Shown piece by piece: positions 34,780 to 42,292 of a stretch of 64,000 nucleotides of DNA. A program made the translations under genes and the position numbers. Source of the DNA: JAAYDS01 sp012729155 (lineage in GTDB: Bacteria; Chloroflexota; Anaerolineae; UBA1429); NCBI GenBank assembly GCA_036774405.1, contig DAIPBO010000013.1:24639-88638 (forward strand), read 5' to 3'. A model generated the notes under the pieces. The model was not told the DNA's origin. It made no database searches and worked only from the letters and a program-made list of their open reading frames with translations. Numbering within the stretch: the first letter of the stretch is position 1; each line of letters starts with the position of its first letter.

Positions 34780-36882
34780 ATGCTAAGAGATGTCCAGGAC
34801 TATTACGAGCGCGTCTATGCGGGCGTGCTTGGGAAGATCATCGGCGTGTACCTGGGGCGCCCCTTTGAGGGCTGGACCTATGAGCAGATCATGGCTCGAC
34901 TGGGCGAGGTCAAGTTCTATGTGCACGAGCACTTGGCCAAGCCGCTCATCGTCGTCGATGACGACATCTCGGGCACCTTTGCCTTCCTGCGGGCTATGCC
35001 CGATTCCGGCAACACCCTCGACCTGACCGCCGCGCAGATCGGTGACACCTGGCTCAACTATCTGATCGAGAACAAGACGATCCTCTGGTGGGGCGGGCTG
35101 GGCATGTCTACCGAGAACACCGCCTATCTGCGGCTGGCGCAAGGCATCCGTGCGCCCGAGAGCGGTTCGATGGCCCTCAACGGTCAACTGGTGGCAGAGC
35201 AGATCGGCGCCCAGATCTTTATCGATGGCTGGGCTATGATCGCGCCAGGAGAGCCCGAACTCGCTGCCGATTTGGCCCGACGGGCCGCCAGCGTCAGCCA
35301 TGATGGGGTGGCGATCCACGGCGCGCAGGTGGTGGCCGCTATGGAGGCGCAGGCATTTGTCGAACCCGATATCGACAGGCTGCTCGACGTGGGCCAGGGC
35401 GTCATCCCCCGCGATTCGCTCATCAACCGCCTGATCGATGACCTGCGCAGCTGGCGCGTGCGTTACAGCGACTGGCACGACGCCTTTGCGCAAATCGCTG
35501 CGCACTATGGCTATGACAAGTACGGTGGCAACTGCCACATGGTGCCCAACCATGCGCTCATCATCCTGGCGCTGCTCTATAGCGACGATAGCTTTTCGAG
35601 GGCGCTGAGCATCGTCAACACCGCTGGCTGGGATACCGACTGCAACGCGGGCAACGTGGGTTGCCTGATGGGCATCAAGAATGGCCTGGCTGGTCTGGAC
35701 GATGGCCCCGACTGGCGGGGCCCGGTGGCCGACCGCATGTATGTGGCCGCGGCTGAGGCGGGGCGCACCGTCACCGATGCAGTGCTCGAGGCGCAGCAGG
35801 TCATCAACATCCATCAGGCGCTCGATGGCGGCACGCCGTGGCAGCCCAAGCAGGGCGCACGCTACCACTTTGAGCTGCCCGGCGCGGTGCAGGGCTTTCA
35901 GCCCGACGACTCGCCGCTCTGCCGCGGCACCGTGTGGGTAGAGAACATCGGCGGTCATAGCGCCGTTGGCCAGCGTGCCCTTGCCATGCATCTCAGTGGC
36001 CTGGCCGATGGCCGCCTGGCACGGGTGCTCACCGAGACCCTGCCCGCGATGTCCGCCTCGGGGGGCTATCGCATGGTCGCCTGCCCCACGCTTTACCCCG
36101 GGCAGACGGTGCGCGCCCGCCTCGAGGCCGACCGCGCTCTGAGTGGGCCGGTGCAGGTGCGGCTGGTGGTGCTGGCCCACGGGCCGGCAGACGCCCTCGA
36201 GCCGTACGGCCCCCCAGCCCTGACGCTGGCGCCGGGCAAGGATGTCGAGCTGGCATGGACGGTCGACCTGCCGGCTGGCTGCCCCGCTGCGGCGGTGGGG
36301 CTCGAGTTTGCATCTACGGCGCGAGTCGATGGCACCGTCTACCTCGACTGGCTCACCTGGAGCGGCGCTCCTACGCTGCGGTTTGACCAACCGGCGCACG
36401 CCGGCCAGCGTTGGCTCGATACCTGGGCGGTGGCCTGCACCGATCTGGCTCATGGCCGAGAAAGCCTCTACACCGTCATTCAGAACCGCGGCCTGGGCAT
36501 GATCTTGCAGGGCACACGCGACTGGCGCGATTACACCGTGCACGCTCGCTGCCAGGCCAACCTGTCCGAGACGTTTGGGCTGGCGGCCAGGGTGCAGGGC
36601 CTCGAGCGCTACTATGCGCTCGAACTGGTCAAAGGCGGCGTGGCGCGCCTGGTCGAACGGCGCTATGAGCGCCGCGTGCTGGCCGAGGCGCGCTACGACT
36701 GGGCGCTCTATCGCTGGTATGACCTCAAGTTGACAGTGCAGGGCAACAGGCTGCAGGCCTGCATCGATGGGCAGGTGCTATTCGATCGAACTGTCAATGA
36801 TCCGTTCGAGGGCGGCGGCATCGGGCTGCTCATTGAGGAAGGACGGCTCAACGTCGACGCCATCGAAGTCAAGGCGCTCTAG
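34780..36882 (+). CDS. ADP-ribosylglycohydrolase-family protein with C-terminal beta-sandwich domain
   Basis: The 700-residue protein has an ADP-ribosylglycohydrolase (DraG/ARH) domain in residues 1-350. The metal motifs are VVDDDISGTF (Asp60-62) and AGWDTDCNAGNVG near 285, where the family has GDTDTNA. Residues 350-530 form a beta-rich linker. The last 180 (WLDTWAVACTDLAHG, LQGTRDWRDYTVHARCQ, VNDPFEGGGIGLLIEEG) look like a LamG/3-keto-disaccharide hydrolase-type sandwich. No signal peptide is present. ARH enzymes remove ADP-ribose from proteins or nucleic acids, but COG1397 members with extra modules may act on other N- or O-glycosides. The convergent neighbour is a nucleoside hydrolase, which fits ribosyl metabolism. 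GGAGAGGAG precedes the ATG. Confidence 0.85.
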   Translation: MLRDVQDYYERVYAGVLGKIIGVYLGRPFEGWTYEQIMARLGEVKFYVHEHLAKPLIVVDDDISGTFAFLRAMPDSGNTLDLTAAQIGDTWLNYLIENKTILWWGGLGMSTENTAYLRLAQGIRAPESGSMALNGQLVAEQIGAQIFIDGWAMIAPGEPELAADLARRAASVSHDGVAIHGAQVVAAMEAQAFVEPDIDRLLDVGQGVIPRDSLINRLIDDLRSWRVRYSDWHDAFAQIAAHYGYDKYGGNCHMVPNHALIILALLYSDDSFSRALSIVNTAGWDTDCNAGNVGCLMGIKNGLAGLDDGPDWRGPVADRMYVAAAEAGRTVTDAVLEAQQVINIHQALDGGTPWQPKQGARYHFELPGAVQGFQPDDSPLCRGTVWVENIGGHSAVGQRALAMHLSGLADGRLARVLTETLPAMSASGGYRMVACPTLYPGQTVRARLEADRALSGPVQVRLVVLAHGPADALEPYGPPALTLAPGKDVELAWTVDLPAGCPAAAVGLEFASTARVDGTVYLDWLTWSGAPTLRFDQPAHAGQRWLDTWAVACTDLAHGRESLYTVIQNRGLGMILQGTRDWRDYTVHARCQANLSETFGLAARVQGLERYYALELVKGGVARLVERRYERRVLAEARYDWALYRWYDLKLTVQGNRLQACIDGQVLFDRTVNDPFEGGGIGLLIEEGRLNVDAIEVKAL

Positions 36883-36895
36883 CGCTGCGCAAGCA

Positions 36896-36930
36896 CAACG
36901 GGCGGCCCCACCAGACGTGGCCGCCCGTTG
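36896..36930. terminator. Bidirectional terminator between convergent genes
   Basis: CAACGGGCGG (36896-36905) pairs with CCGCCCGTTG (36921-36930), with further CCAC/GTGG pairing inside. It lies midway between the two stops. Confidence 0.75.
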
Positions 36931-36941
36931 ACGTTCTGGCA

Positions 36942-37862
36942 TCAGGCGTTAGCGGCCAGCTTGCTGAATAGATCTCTGAAGATGGCATCGCGGTTCATGC
37001 GATAGGCGATGCGCACCGGATGGCGAGCGGGGTCGTTGGGCCCCCAGGTGATGTCGTCGCGCAACACTGGCGAGGGCTCGATACGCGTTGGCGTCCAGCT
37101 GGGGTCGTTCATAAAGGCCACCGCGCTGATATCCCAGATGACGCGCGAGTAGGCAAAGTGATCGTCGTGGCAGTTGCGGTAGGTCTCATAGAGATAATCG
37201 CCGATGGCGCCACGGCCTTTGACGTAGGCCTCAATCTCTGGCAGGGTGGTGCGAAGATGCTCGGTTACGTTAATGCAGGGCATCAGCACCAGCGGCACGC
37301 CACTATCGAATATCACCTGTGCAGCGGGCACGTCTTGCATCAGGTTGAACTCGCGGGCATCCTCCCAGTAGGTGGGGTGTCCGCCCAGCCACACGATGAC
37401 GATCTTTTCAGCGATGCGCGGCTCGAGCAGCAGCGCAGAGGCCACGTTGGTGATGCAGCCGATGGTGAGCACATAAAGCGGCTCGTTTCCCTGGGCCATC
37501 GCTTTGGCAATCAGGTCCTGGGCGGCATCGCTCTGCACAGGCTGGCCCTTGGCGGGCAGGTAGCCGGCCGAGCCGCGAAAGACCATGCCCTCGGCGCTGC
37601 GGCCCAGGCGATCGAGCAGTCGCAACAGCTCTTGATAGCTGCGCTCCATGCCGTCGGCCGGGCTGGTGGAGTTGGTATTGAAAAAGGGCGCCGCATAGAG
37701 CGCCTTGACGTTCAGTTGGGGCGAGAGCAGTGCGTAGGTCACCGCAAACTGGTCGTCGATCTCGTTGAATGTGTCGGTGTCCATCACCACGTCTGCGGGG
37801 CCTGAGGGCAGGGCCAGCCGCTCAAGCAGGCGTTCTCTGTCCAGTAACGGGTACTTGTTCAT
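36942..37862 (-). CDS. Inosine/uridine-preferring nucleoside hydrolase
   Basis: The 306-residue protein cleaves N-ribosyl bonds of nucleosides with a Ca ion. The Ca-binding signature is DTDTFNEIDD (Asp28, Asp30, Asp35, Asp36). The usual start DxDxxxDD has one extra residue in the spacing, DTDTFNEIDD against DTDPGxDD, and this is a known subgroup. LTIGCITNVASALLLEP and LMPCINVTEHL are further family segments. A TTG at 37871 is in frame, but AGGAGG (37877-37872) lies 9 nt before the ATG at 37862. It is the last gene of the minus-strand run beginning with the site-2 protease. Confidence 0.88.
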   Translation of the reverse strand: MNKYPLLDRERLLERLALPSGPADVVMDTDTFNEIDDQFAVTYALLSPQLNVKALYAAPFFNTNSTSPADGMERSYQELLRLLDRLGRSAEGMVFRGSAGYLPAKGQPVQSDAAQDLIAKAMAQGNEPLYVLTIGCITNVASALLLEPRIAEKIVIVWLGGHPTYWEDAREFNLMQDVPAAQVIFDSGVPLVLMPCINVTEHLRTTLPEIEAYVKGRGAIGDYLYETYRNCHDDHFAYSRVIWDISAVAFMNDPSWTPTRIEPSPVLRDDITWGPNDPARHPVRIAYRMNRDAIFRDLFSKLAANA

Positions 37863-37867
37863 AGTGT

Positions 37868-39058
37868 TCAACCTCCTGAAGCATGTTGTCGCCGGGCCAG
37901 GGCGCCTGTATAGGCGGTCTCGGCCAGGGCAGCCAGGTGTGACCAGTCATACAACTCAGCATAGCGGCTCCTCGCCGCCAGCCCCATGCGCCCTGCGAGT
38001 GCCTGGTCGTCCAGCAGTTGCGCCGCCCGCGCGACCATGGCCGACACATCGCCTGGGGGCGTCAGCCAGCCGGTCTCTCCATGGATCACATAGCGCGACA
38101 CCTCGCCCACGTCATCGGCTACTACGGGGATGCCCAGGCGGGCCAGATCGGCCAGCTTGACCGAGCACTTGCAGCGGTTGATGAGGCTGTCATCGAACGG
38201 CCAAAGCGCCAGACGGCAGCCGGTCAGCAAGCGTGGCAGCTCGTTGGGTGGCACCCAGCCGCAGCGCTCGACGCGCTCGGTGAGGCCGGCGGCCACAACC
38301 GCCTGATCAAAGGCCTCTTCGCGGGCAGGGTCAAGCGCCTGGCCCACCACCCGCAGCCGCACCGCCGGAACGCGCTCGGCCAGCGCCTGCAGCACCGCCA
38401 CCGGCCGCAGCGGATCGAACTCGGCGAACCGCGTGTAGAGCAGCAGCGTGGAGGGTGTAGGTGCAGGCGGTGTGTCGGTGCAAGGCAGCGTTGAGCCGTT
38501 GGGCAGCCAAGTGGTCTGTGCGGGGGGCACCCCCAGGCTCCAGGCGAGGGTCTGCAGCGCCTCGCTGGCCAGGGTAACGCCGTGCGCGTGGGTCAGACCC
38601 CAGCGCTCTTGCCAGCGAAAGAGGCTGCGCTGCACGAGAGGGTACGCCTCGAGCGCCTCCCAGCCGCCACGACCCTCCCAGTCGTCCTCGTCTACCAGCA
38701 GCGCTGGCGCGCCGTGCCGAAGACGCCCTTGCCAGAGCCACCAGGCCGTGAGCCCAGCATAGGCCTTGGGCTTGAAGGCATGCACGACATCGGGCTGCCA
38801 GGCCAGCGTCGCGCGCAGCAGGCGCTGCACAATCCACGGCGCAGAGGCATGGCCGCGCAATGGCCCCAGAGGCACATACTCGAGCTCGACACCCGCCTCG
38901 TGCCACGTGCGGGGGGGCTCTTGTGTGTGCCAGGGCGGCATGATCAGCTTGACGCGATGCCCGCGCTCCGTCAGGGCGAGCGCCAGAGGCAGCGCCCGCA
39001 CGGCCATGGTGCCCTTGGGGCGCAGGCCAAAGGGGCCCACCATCGCGATGCGCAGCAT
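37868..39058 (-). CDS. Family 4 glycosyltransferase
   Basis: The 396-residue GT-B protein starts MLRIAMVGPFGLRPKGTM. It has the N-terminal acceptor domain with HAFKPKAYAGLTAWW. The C-terminal donor domain shows TTWLPNGSTL, LLLYTRFAEFDP, RLRVVGQALDP and the family E-x7-E-like region DDSLINRCKCSVKLADLARLGIPVV. Its GT4 membership is clear; the sugar is not predictable. It lies 10 bp after the PA14 gene and 5 bp before the nucleoside hydrolase, so the minus-strand genes 36942-42158 look like one unit. Confidence 0.88.
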   Translation of the reverse strand: MLRIAMVGPFGLRPKGTMAVRALPLALALTERGHRVKLIMPPWHTQEPPRTWHEAGVELEYVPLGPLRGHASAPWIVQRLLRATLAWQPDVVHAFKPKAYAGLTAWWLWQGRLRHGAPALLVDEDDWEGRGGWEALEAYPLVQRSLFRWQERWGLTHAHGVTLASEALQTLAWSLGVPPAQTTWLPNGSTLPCTDTPPAPTPSTLLLYTRFAEFDPLRPVAVLQALAERVPAVRLRVVGQALDPAREEAFDQAVVAAGLTERVERCGWVPPNELPRLLTGCRLALWPFDDSLINRCKCSVKLADLARLGIPVVADDVGEVSRYVIHGETGWLTPPGDVSAMVARAAQLLDDQALAGRMGLAARSRYAELYDWSHLAALAETAYTGALARRQHASGG

Positions 39059-39068
39059 GGTCAGGCTG

Positions 39069-41009
39069 TCACTCGTCGCTATCGTCCGGCTCTGGCGAGC
39101 TCGGTTCGGTTGCGGCCAGGGTCGGCTCTTCGCTGGGCGCCTCAGTGACGGTCGCTGTTGCTGTCGCGGTCGCTGTTGCTGTGGGTGTAGCCGTGGCCGT
39201 CGCGGTCGGTGTCGCCGTGGCAGTGGGCGTATGTGTAAAGGTAGCCGTAGGCGGAACGGCCGTGGTGGCCGTTGCCGTGGCGGTCTGCGTGACTGTTGCT
39301 GTCGCCGTGACGGTGGCCGTCGGCGTGATCGTGGCCGTCGGCGTGGCCGTGCCCATCAGCCGCCAGGCCATTTGCACCAGTGCGTGCGCCCCACGATCAT
39401 AGTACTCGAGCACCAGCTTGTGCTGCCCCTCCTTGATGTTGACCAACACGTCGTAAAGCGCACCTGAGGCGTCGTGCCACTCATCGATCACCAGCCGGTC
39501 GTCGATGTACAGACGCACACCATCGTCGGCCTGCACCGCAAAGTAGTAGGTGCCTGTTTGCAGCCGCGTGGTGCGCGTCCAGCGGACCGCAAAGCTATCC
39601 GCAGGCAGGCCGTAGCCCACCGAGCCAGTGCCCCAGTTAAAGTCGATCTCGTCATCGTTGCGCACAAAATGGGGCGGTCCATCGAGGTTGCGGTTGGCAT
39701 AGTACTCGCCGCGCCAACCCGAAAAGCGCGTCACCTGCTCCCACCAAACGTTGACATTGGCGTTGCCGCCACCATCATAGTACTCGATGCGCACCTTGTG
39801 CGGCTGCGAGTCTAGCCAGATGTAGCCTTCGTAGGTGTCGGCGCGGGCCTCGTGCCATTCGTCAATGATGAGCCGATCGCCAACCCACACGCGCACGCCG
39901 TCGTCGGCACGTGCCAAGAAGCGATAGGCGCCCTCGGGCAACAGCAGCGAGCGCGACCAGCGCACGCCAAAGTTGTTGCTGGGCAAGCGAGGGTCGGGCG
40001 CGTTGGTGCCCCAGTTGAACGAGATCTCGTTGTCGTTGCGCACCAGCACGGGCTGACCGCTCAGCGCCGTGTTGTCAAAGTACTCGCCCTTCCAGGCCGG
40101 GTACAAGCCTTGTAGCTCCCAGCCCAGCGACACAGCAGCGTCACCACCATTCTCATAGTACTCGACCTGGATGAGGTGCTCACCCGCCTCGACATAGAGC
40201 TCCACGCGAGCGGGCACGGCCTCCTGGTCGCGCCAGTTGTCGAGGATGAGAGCACCATCGAGGTAGACGCGTATGCCGTCATCCGAGCGCGCCGCAAAGG
40301 TGTACAGCCCCCTCTCAAAGGGCCAGCGACCTCGCCAGCGGGCAGAAAAGCCATCGTTAGGGATATCGGCATGCGGCGAGCCCAGGCCCCACTCAAAGCT
40401 GAGCACGCGGTCGAGCCGTGTGACCCTGGGCTGGCCCGCCAGCTCTTTGTTGGCATAGTATGCGCCTTGCCAGGCCTGGAGCGGGATGTCGCTGCTGGCG
40501 GCGGCCGTGGGCGCTGGGGTGTTGGTTCTCATTGGCGTAGGCGTCCTCGCGGGCGCATCTTCGACGATGACGATACGCTGCGCCACGAGCCGCACCAGGG
40601 GATCAAGCTCGCCCTCTGCGTAGAGGGTTTGCCCCGGAACGATCTCGCGTGGCGAGGCCCGCCCCCCGCTCAACCAGAGCACCTCGATGTTCTCGGGCAC
40701 GATCACCTGGTCCGCCTCGCCCTCTGTGGGCACGATGACGATGATGAGGCCGCCGGGATCATAGCTGCGGACGACGCCCACCACCGAGTCGGGCTCTTTG
40801 GGGCTGAGGGCGCCCGTCGGAGTGGGCTCAAGTGGCCTCAGGGTGCGGGTGGGCGGCGGCGTGGCCGTCATGAAGACGATTTCGCCATTCTCAGGCGGCC
40901 GCACGCGGCTACGCGCGATGTTGATCACCACGATGCTGAGACCACCCACAAACAGGACCAGCGCGCCCAGGGCGATCAGGGCTGTCTTCCAAGGAAACCG
41001 ATCTCGCAT
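39069..41009 (-). CDS. Membrane-anchored protein with three PA14 modules and a Thr/Ala-rich tail
   Basis: The 646-residue protein has an N-terminal signal-anchor (about 10-33), a DUF5666-like beta segment (VIVPENIEVLWLSGG, QTLYAEGELD, 75-150), and three PA14 domains. Each PA14 starts with a W-x-G/A-x-YY/F-x-N-x-x-L motif: QGAYYANKELAGQP near 183, KGEYFDNTALSGQP near 315 and RGEYYANRNLDGPP near 445. Each contains FNWG or FEWG, a VRW/ARW, and DDG-V-R-V/L-Y/W. PA14 modules often bind carbohydrates. A tail of about 95 residues rich in TATATPT ends in an acidic Ser/Pro/Asp stretch with no anchor motif. It is co-transcribed with a protease and a GT4. Confidence 0.85.
   Translation of the reverse strand: MRDRFPWKTALIALGALVLFVGGLSIVVINIARSRVRPPENGEIVFMTATPPPTRTLRPLEPTPTGALSPKEPDSVVGVVRSYDPGGLIIVIVPTEGEADQVIVPENIEVLWLSGGRASPREIVPGQTLYAEGELDPLVRLVAQRIVIVEDAPARTPTPMRTNTPAPTAAASSDIPLQAWQGAYYANKELAGQPRVTRLDRVLSFEWGLGSPHADIPNDGFSARWRGRWPFERGLYTFAARSDDGIRVYLDGALILDNWRDQEAVPARVELYVEAGEHLIQVEYYENGGDAAVSLGWELQGLYPAWKGEYFDNTALSGQPVLVRNDNEISFNWGTNAPDPRLPSNNFGVRWSRSLLLPEGAYRFLARADDGVRVWVGDRLIIDEWHEARADTYEGYIWLDSQPHKVRIEYYDGGGNANVNVWWEQVTRFSGWRGEYYANRNLDGPPHFVRNDDEIDFNWGTGSVGYGLPADSFAVRWTRTTRLQTGTYYFAVQADDGVRLYIDDRLVIDEWHDASGALYDVLVNIKEGQHKLVLEYYDRGAHALVQMAWRLMGTATPTATITPTATVTATATVTQTATATATTAVPPTATFTHTPTATATPTATATATPTATATATATATVTEAPSEEPTLAATEPSSPEPDDSDE
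39130..39360. repeat. Low-complexity tract encoding the Thr/Ala tail
   Basis: A 230-bp stretch of imperfect GTNGCNGT hexamer-like repeats codes on the minus strand for alternating Thr-Ala/Pro. Such tracts are prone to length change. Confidence 0.8.
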
Positions 41010-41033
41010 AGTCTTGCCTCGTACGTGCCCGCT

Positions 41034-42158
41034 CTAGAGTAAGCGGATGGGTATTGGCGTGAATGTCAGCAGTGCCAACAAGAACAAGGCCACAGCCAGC
41101 CGCATCTCACCGGGCTTGAGCGTGGTCAGGTCATCGAGCGGTTGTGCTTGTGCTCTTGATGACAGGTACACCAGCACCGCCCACAACAGCCAGCCCTGCC
41201 ATAGCAGGCCCAGCAACAGCAGCGCCGCCAGAATCAGCCAGGTCAAGGTTCGCGCTCGCTGCCCTAGCAAGGCCGAGGCCACATGACCGCCATCGAGCTG
41301 CCCGGCCGGGATCAGGTTCAATGCAGTGATCAGCACCCCCGCCCAGCCCGCCAGCGCCACCGGGTGCAGCATGATGTCATGCGTTGCCGATGGCAGCCAT
41401 TGCCCCTTGATGACGAACTTGAGGGCGCCATAGAGCAACGAGTTGCCCTCGAGCATGTAACCTGGCCCACTGGGCAGCGTTGTGACCTCAGAGAGGGCAA
41501 TGCCAAGGGCCAGAATAGGCACGCCCACAGCCAGCCCGGCCAGCGGGCCCGCCGCGCCGATGTACAGCAGTGCCTTGCGGCTGGGCGGTATGTCTTTCAT
41601 GCGGATGATGGCGCCCATAGTGCCCAAGAGGCTCATGGGCAGCGGAATCAAAAAAGGCAGCGATACCGCTACACCAAAACGTCGCGCGGTGAGATAATGC
41701 CCCAGCTCGTGAGTCACCAGAATGGCCAGGAGGCTCACACTGAACGCGAGGGCATCGCCCAGGCCGGCCAGAATGCCGGCCCAGGTGATGGCCTCGCTCG
41801 AGCTGTGCATGATGGCATAGGTGAATACCATCGACGCAAAGGTGAGTACGGCAAGCACCGCCGGCAGCCAACGGTTGTTCTCTTGAGGGCGCACCACGCC
41901 CTGCACAGCCAGCAATGTGGCCTGTCCATCCTCTCGGCGCAGCAACAACGTGCGGCCGCGCTCGCGCAGTGGCCCGGCCAGGGCGGCATAGAGGACATCT
42001 GGGGGCGAGAGTAGCTCGCCAGAGAGGCGAATGGCACGGCCGTCGAGCGCACCGGCGGTCACCTCGCGGATATCGAGGTGTGGCGCGGCCAGGCGTTGCA
42101 GCCATACCACCTCGGCGCGTTCTATCTCTGGCGCCGGTGCAGCGGCGTCTGCGTTCAC
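41034..42158 (-). CDS. Site-2-type membrane zinc protease (M50)
   Basis: The 374-residue protein has an N-terminal soluble region of about 95 residues, followed by six to seven membrane segments. The zinc site is HELGH (150-154) and the third ligand is the Asp in LNLIPAGQLDGGH near 290. An extra segment separates the two, as in the plant EGY/cyanobacterial S2P group. S2P enzymes cut membrane proteins to release regulators or clear signal peptides. An ATG at 42188 lies inside the probable -10 box. The GTG at 42158 has AGGAGGG six bases upstream, so I place the start there. It is the first gene of the minus-strand unit. Confidence 0.88.
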   Translation of the reverse strand: MNADAAAPAPEIERAEVVWLQRLAAPHLDIREVTAGALDGRAIRLSGELLSPPDVLYAALAGPLRERGRTLLLRREDGQATLLAVQGVVRPQENNRWLPAVLAVLTFASMVFTYAIMHSSSEAITWAGILAGLGDALAFSVSLLAILVTHELGHYLTARRFGVAVSLPFLIPLPMSLLGTMGAIIRMKDIPPSRKALLYIGAAGPLAGLAVGVPILALGIALSEVTTLPSGPGYMLEGNSLLYGALKFVIKGQWLPSATHDIMLHPVALAGWAGVLITALNLIPAGQLDGGHVASALLGQRARTLTWLILAALLLLGLLWQGWLLWAVLVYLSSRAQAQPLDDLTTLKPGEMRLAVALFLLALLTFTPIPIRLL

Positions 42159-42183
42159 TGCGGCCCTCCTGCGAGATGCCGCT

Positions 42184-42212
42184 ATCATACCACAGCCGAG
42201 GCGCCCTCACAA
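42184..42212 (-). promoter_or_regulatory. Putative promoter of the S2P-PA14-GT4 unit
   Basis: On the minus strand TTGTGA (42212-42207) and TATGAT (42189-42184) have a 17-bp spacer. It overlaps the frame's upstream ATG and so favours the GTG start at 42158. Confidence 0.6.
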
Positions 42213-42230
42213 CGGCGTGTGGAGCGGGCA

Positions 42231-42259
42231 TTGGTGGCCACAAGGGGCCATGCTATAAT
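42231..42259 (+). promoter_or_regulatory. Promoter of the large lipoprotein gene (extended -10)
   Basis: TTGGTG (42231-42236) and TATAAT (42254-42259) have a 17-bp spacer, with TG at 42251-42252 giving an extended -10 element. Confidence 0.8.
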
Positions 42260-42292
42260 CGCGCCAACCTACGTGCGACTGAGGAGAAGCGC

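Noticed and set aside
34783..36543. 586-codon open frame antisense to the ADP-ribosylglycohydrolase gene
   Set aside because: Length comes from high GC at third positions of the real gene; the translation has no recognisable domain.
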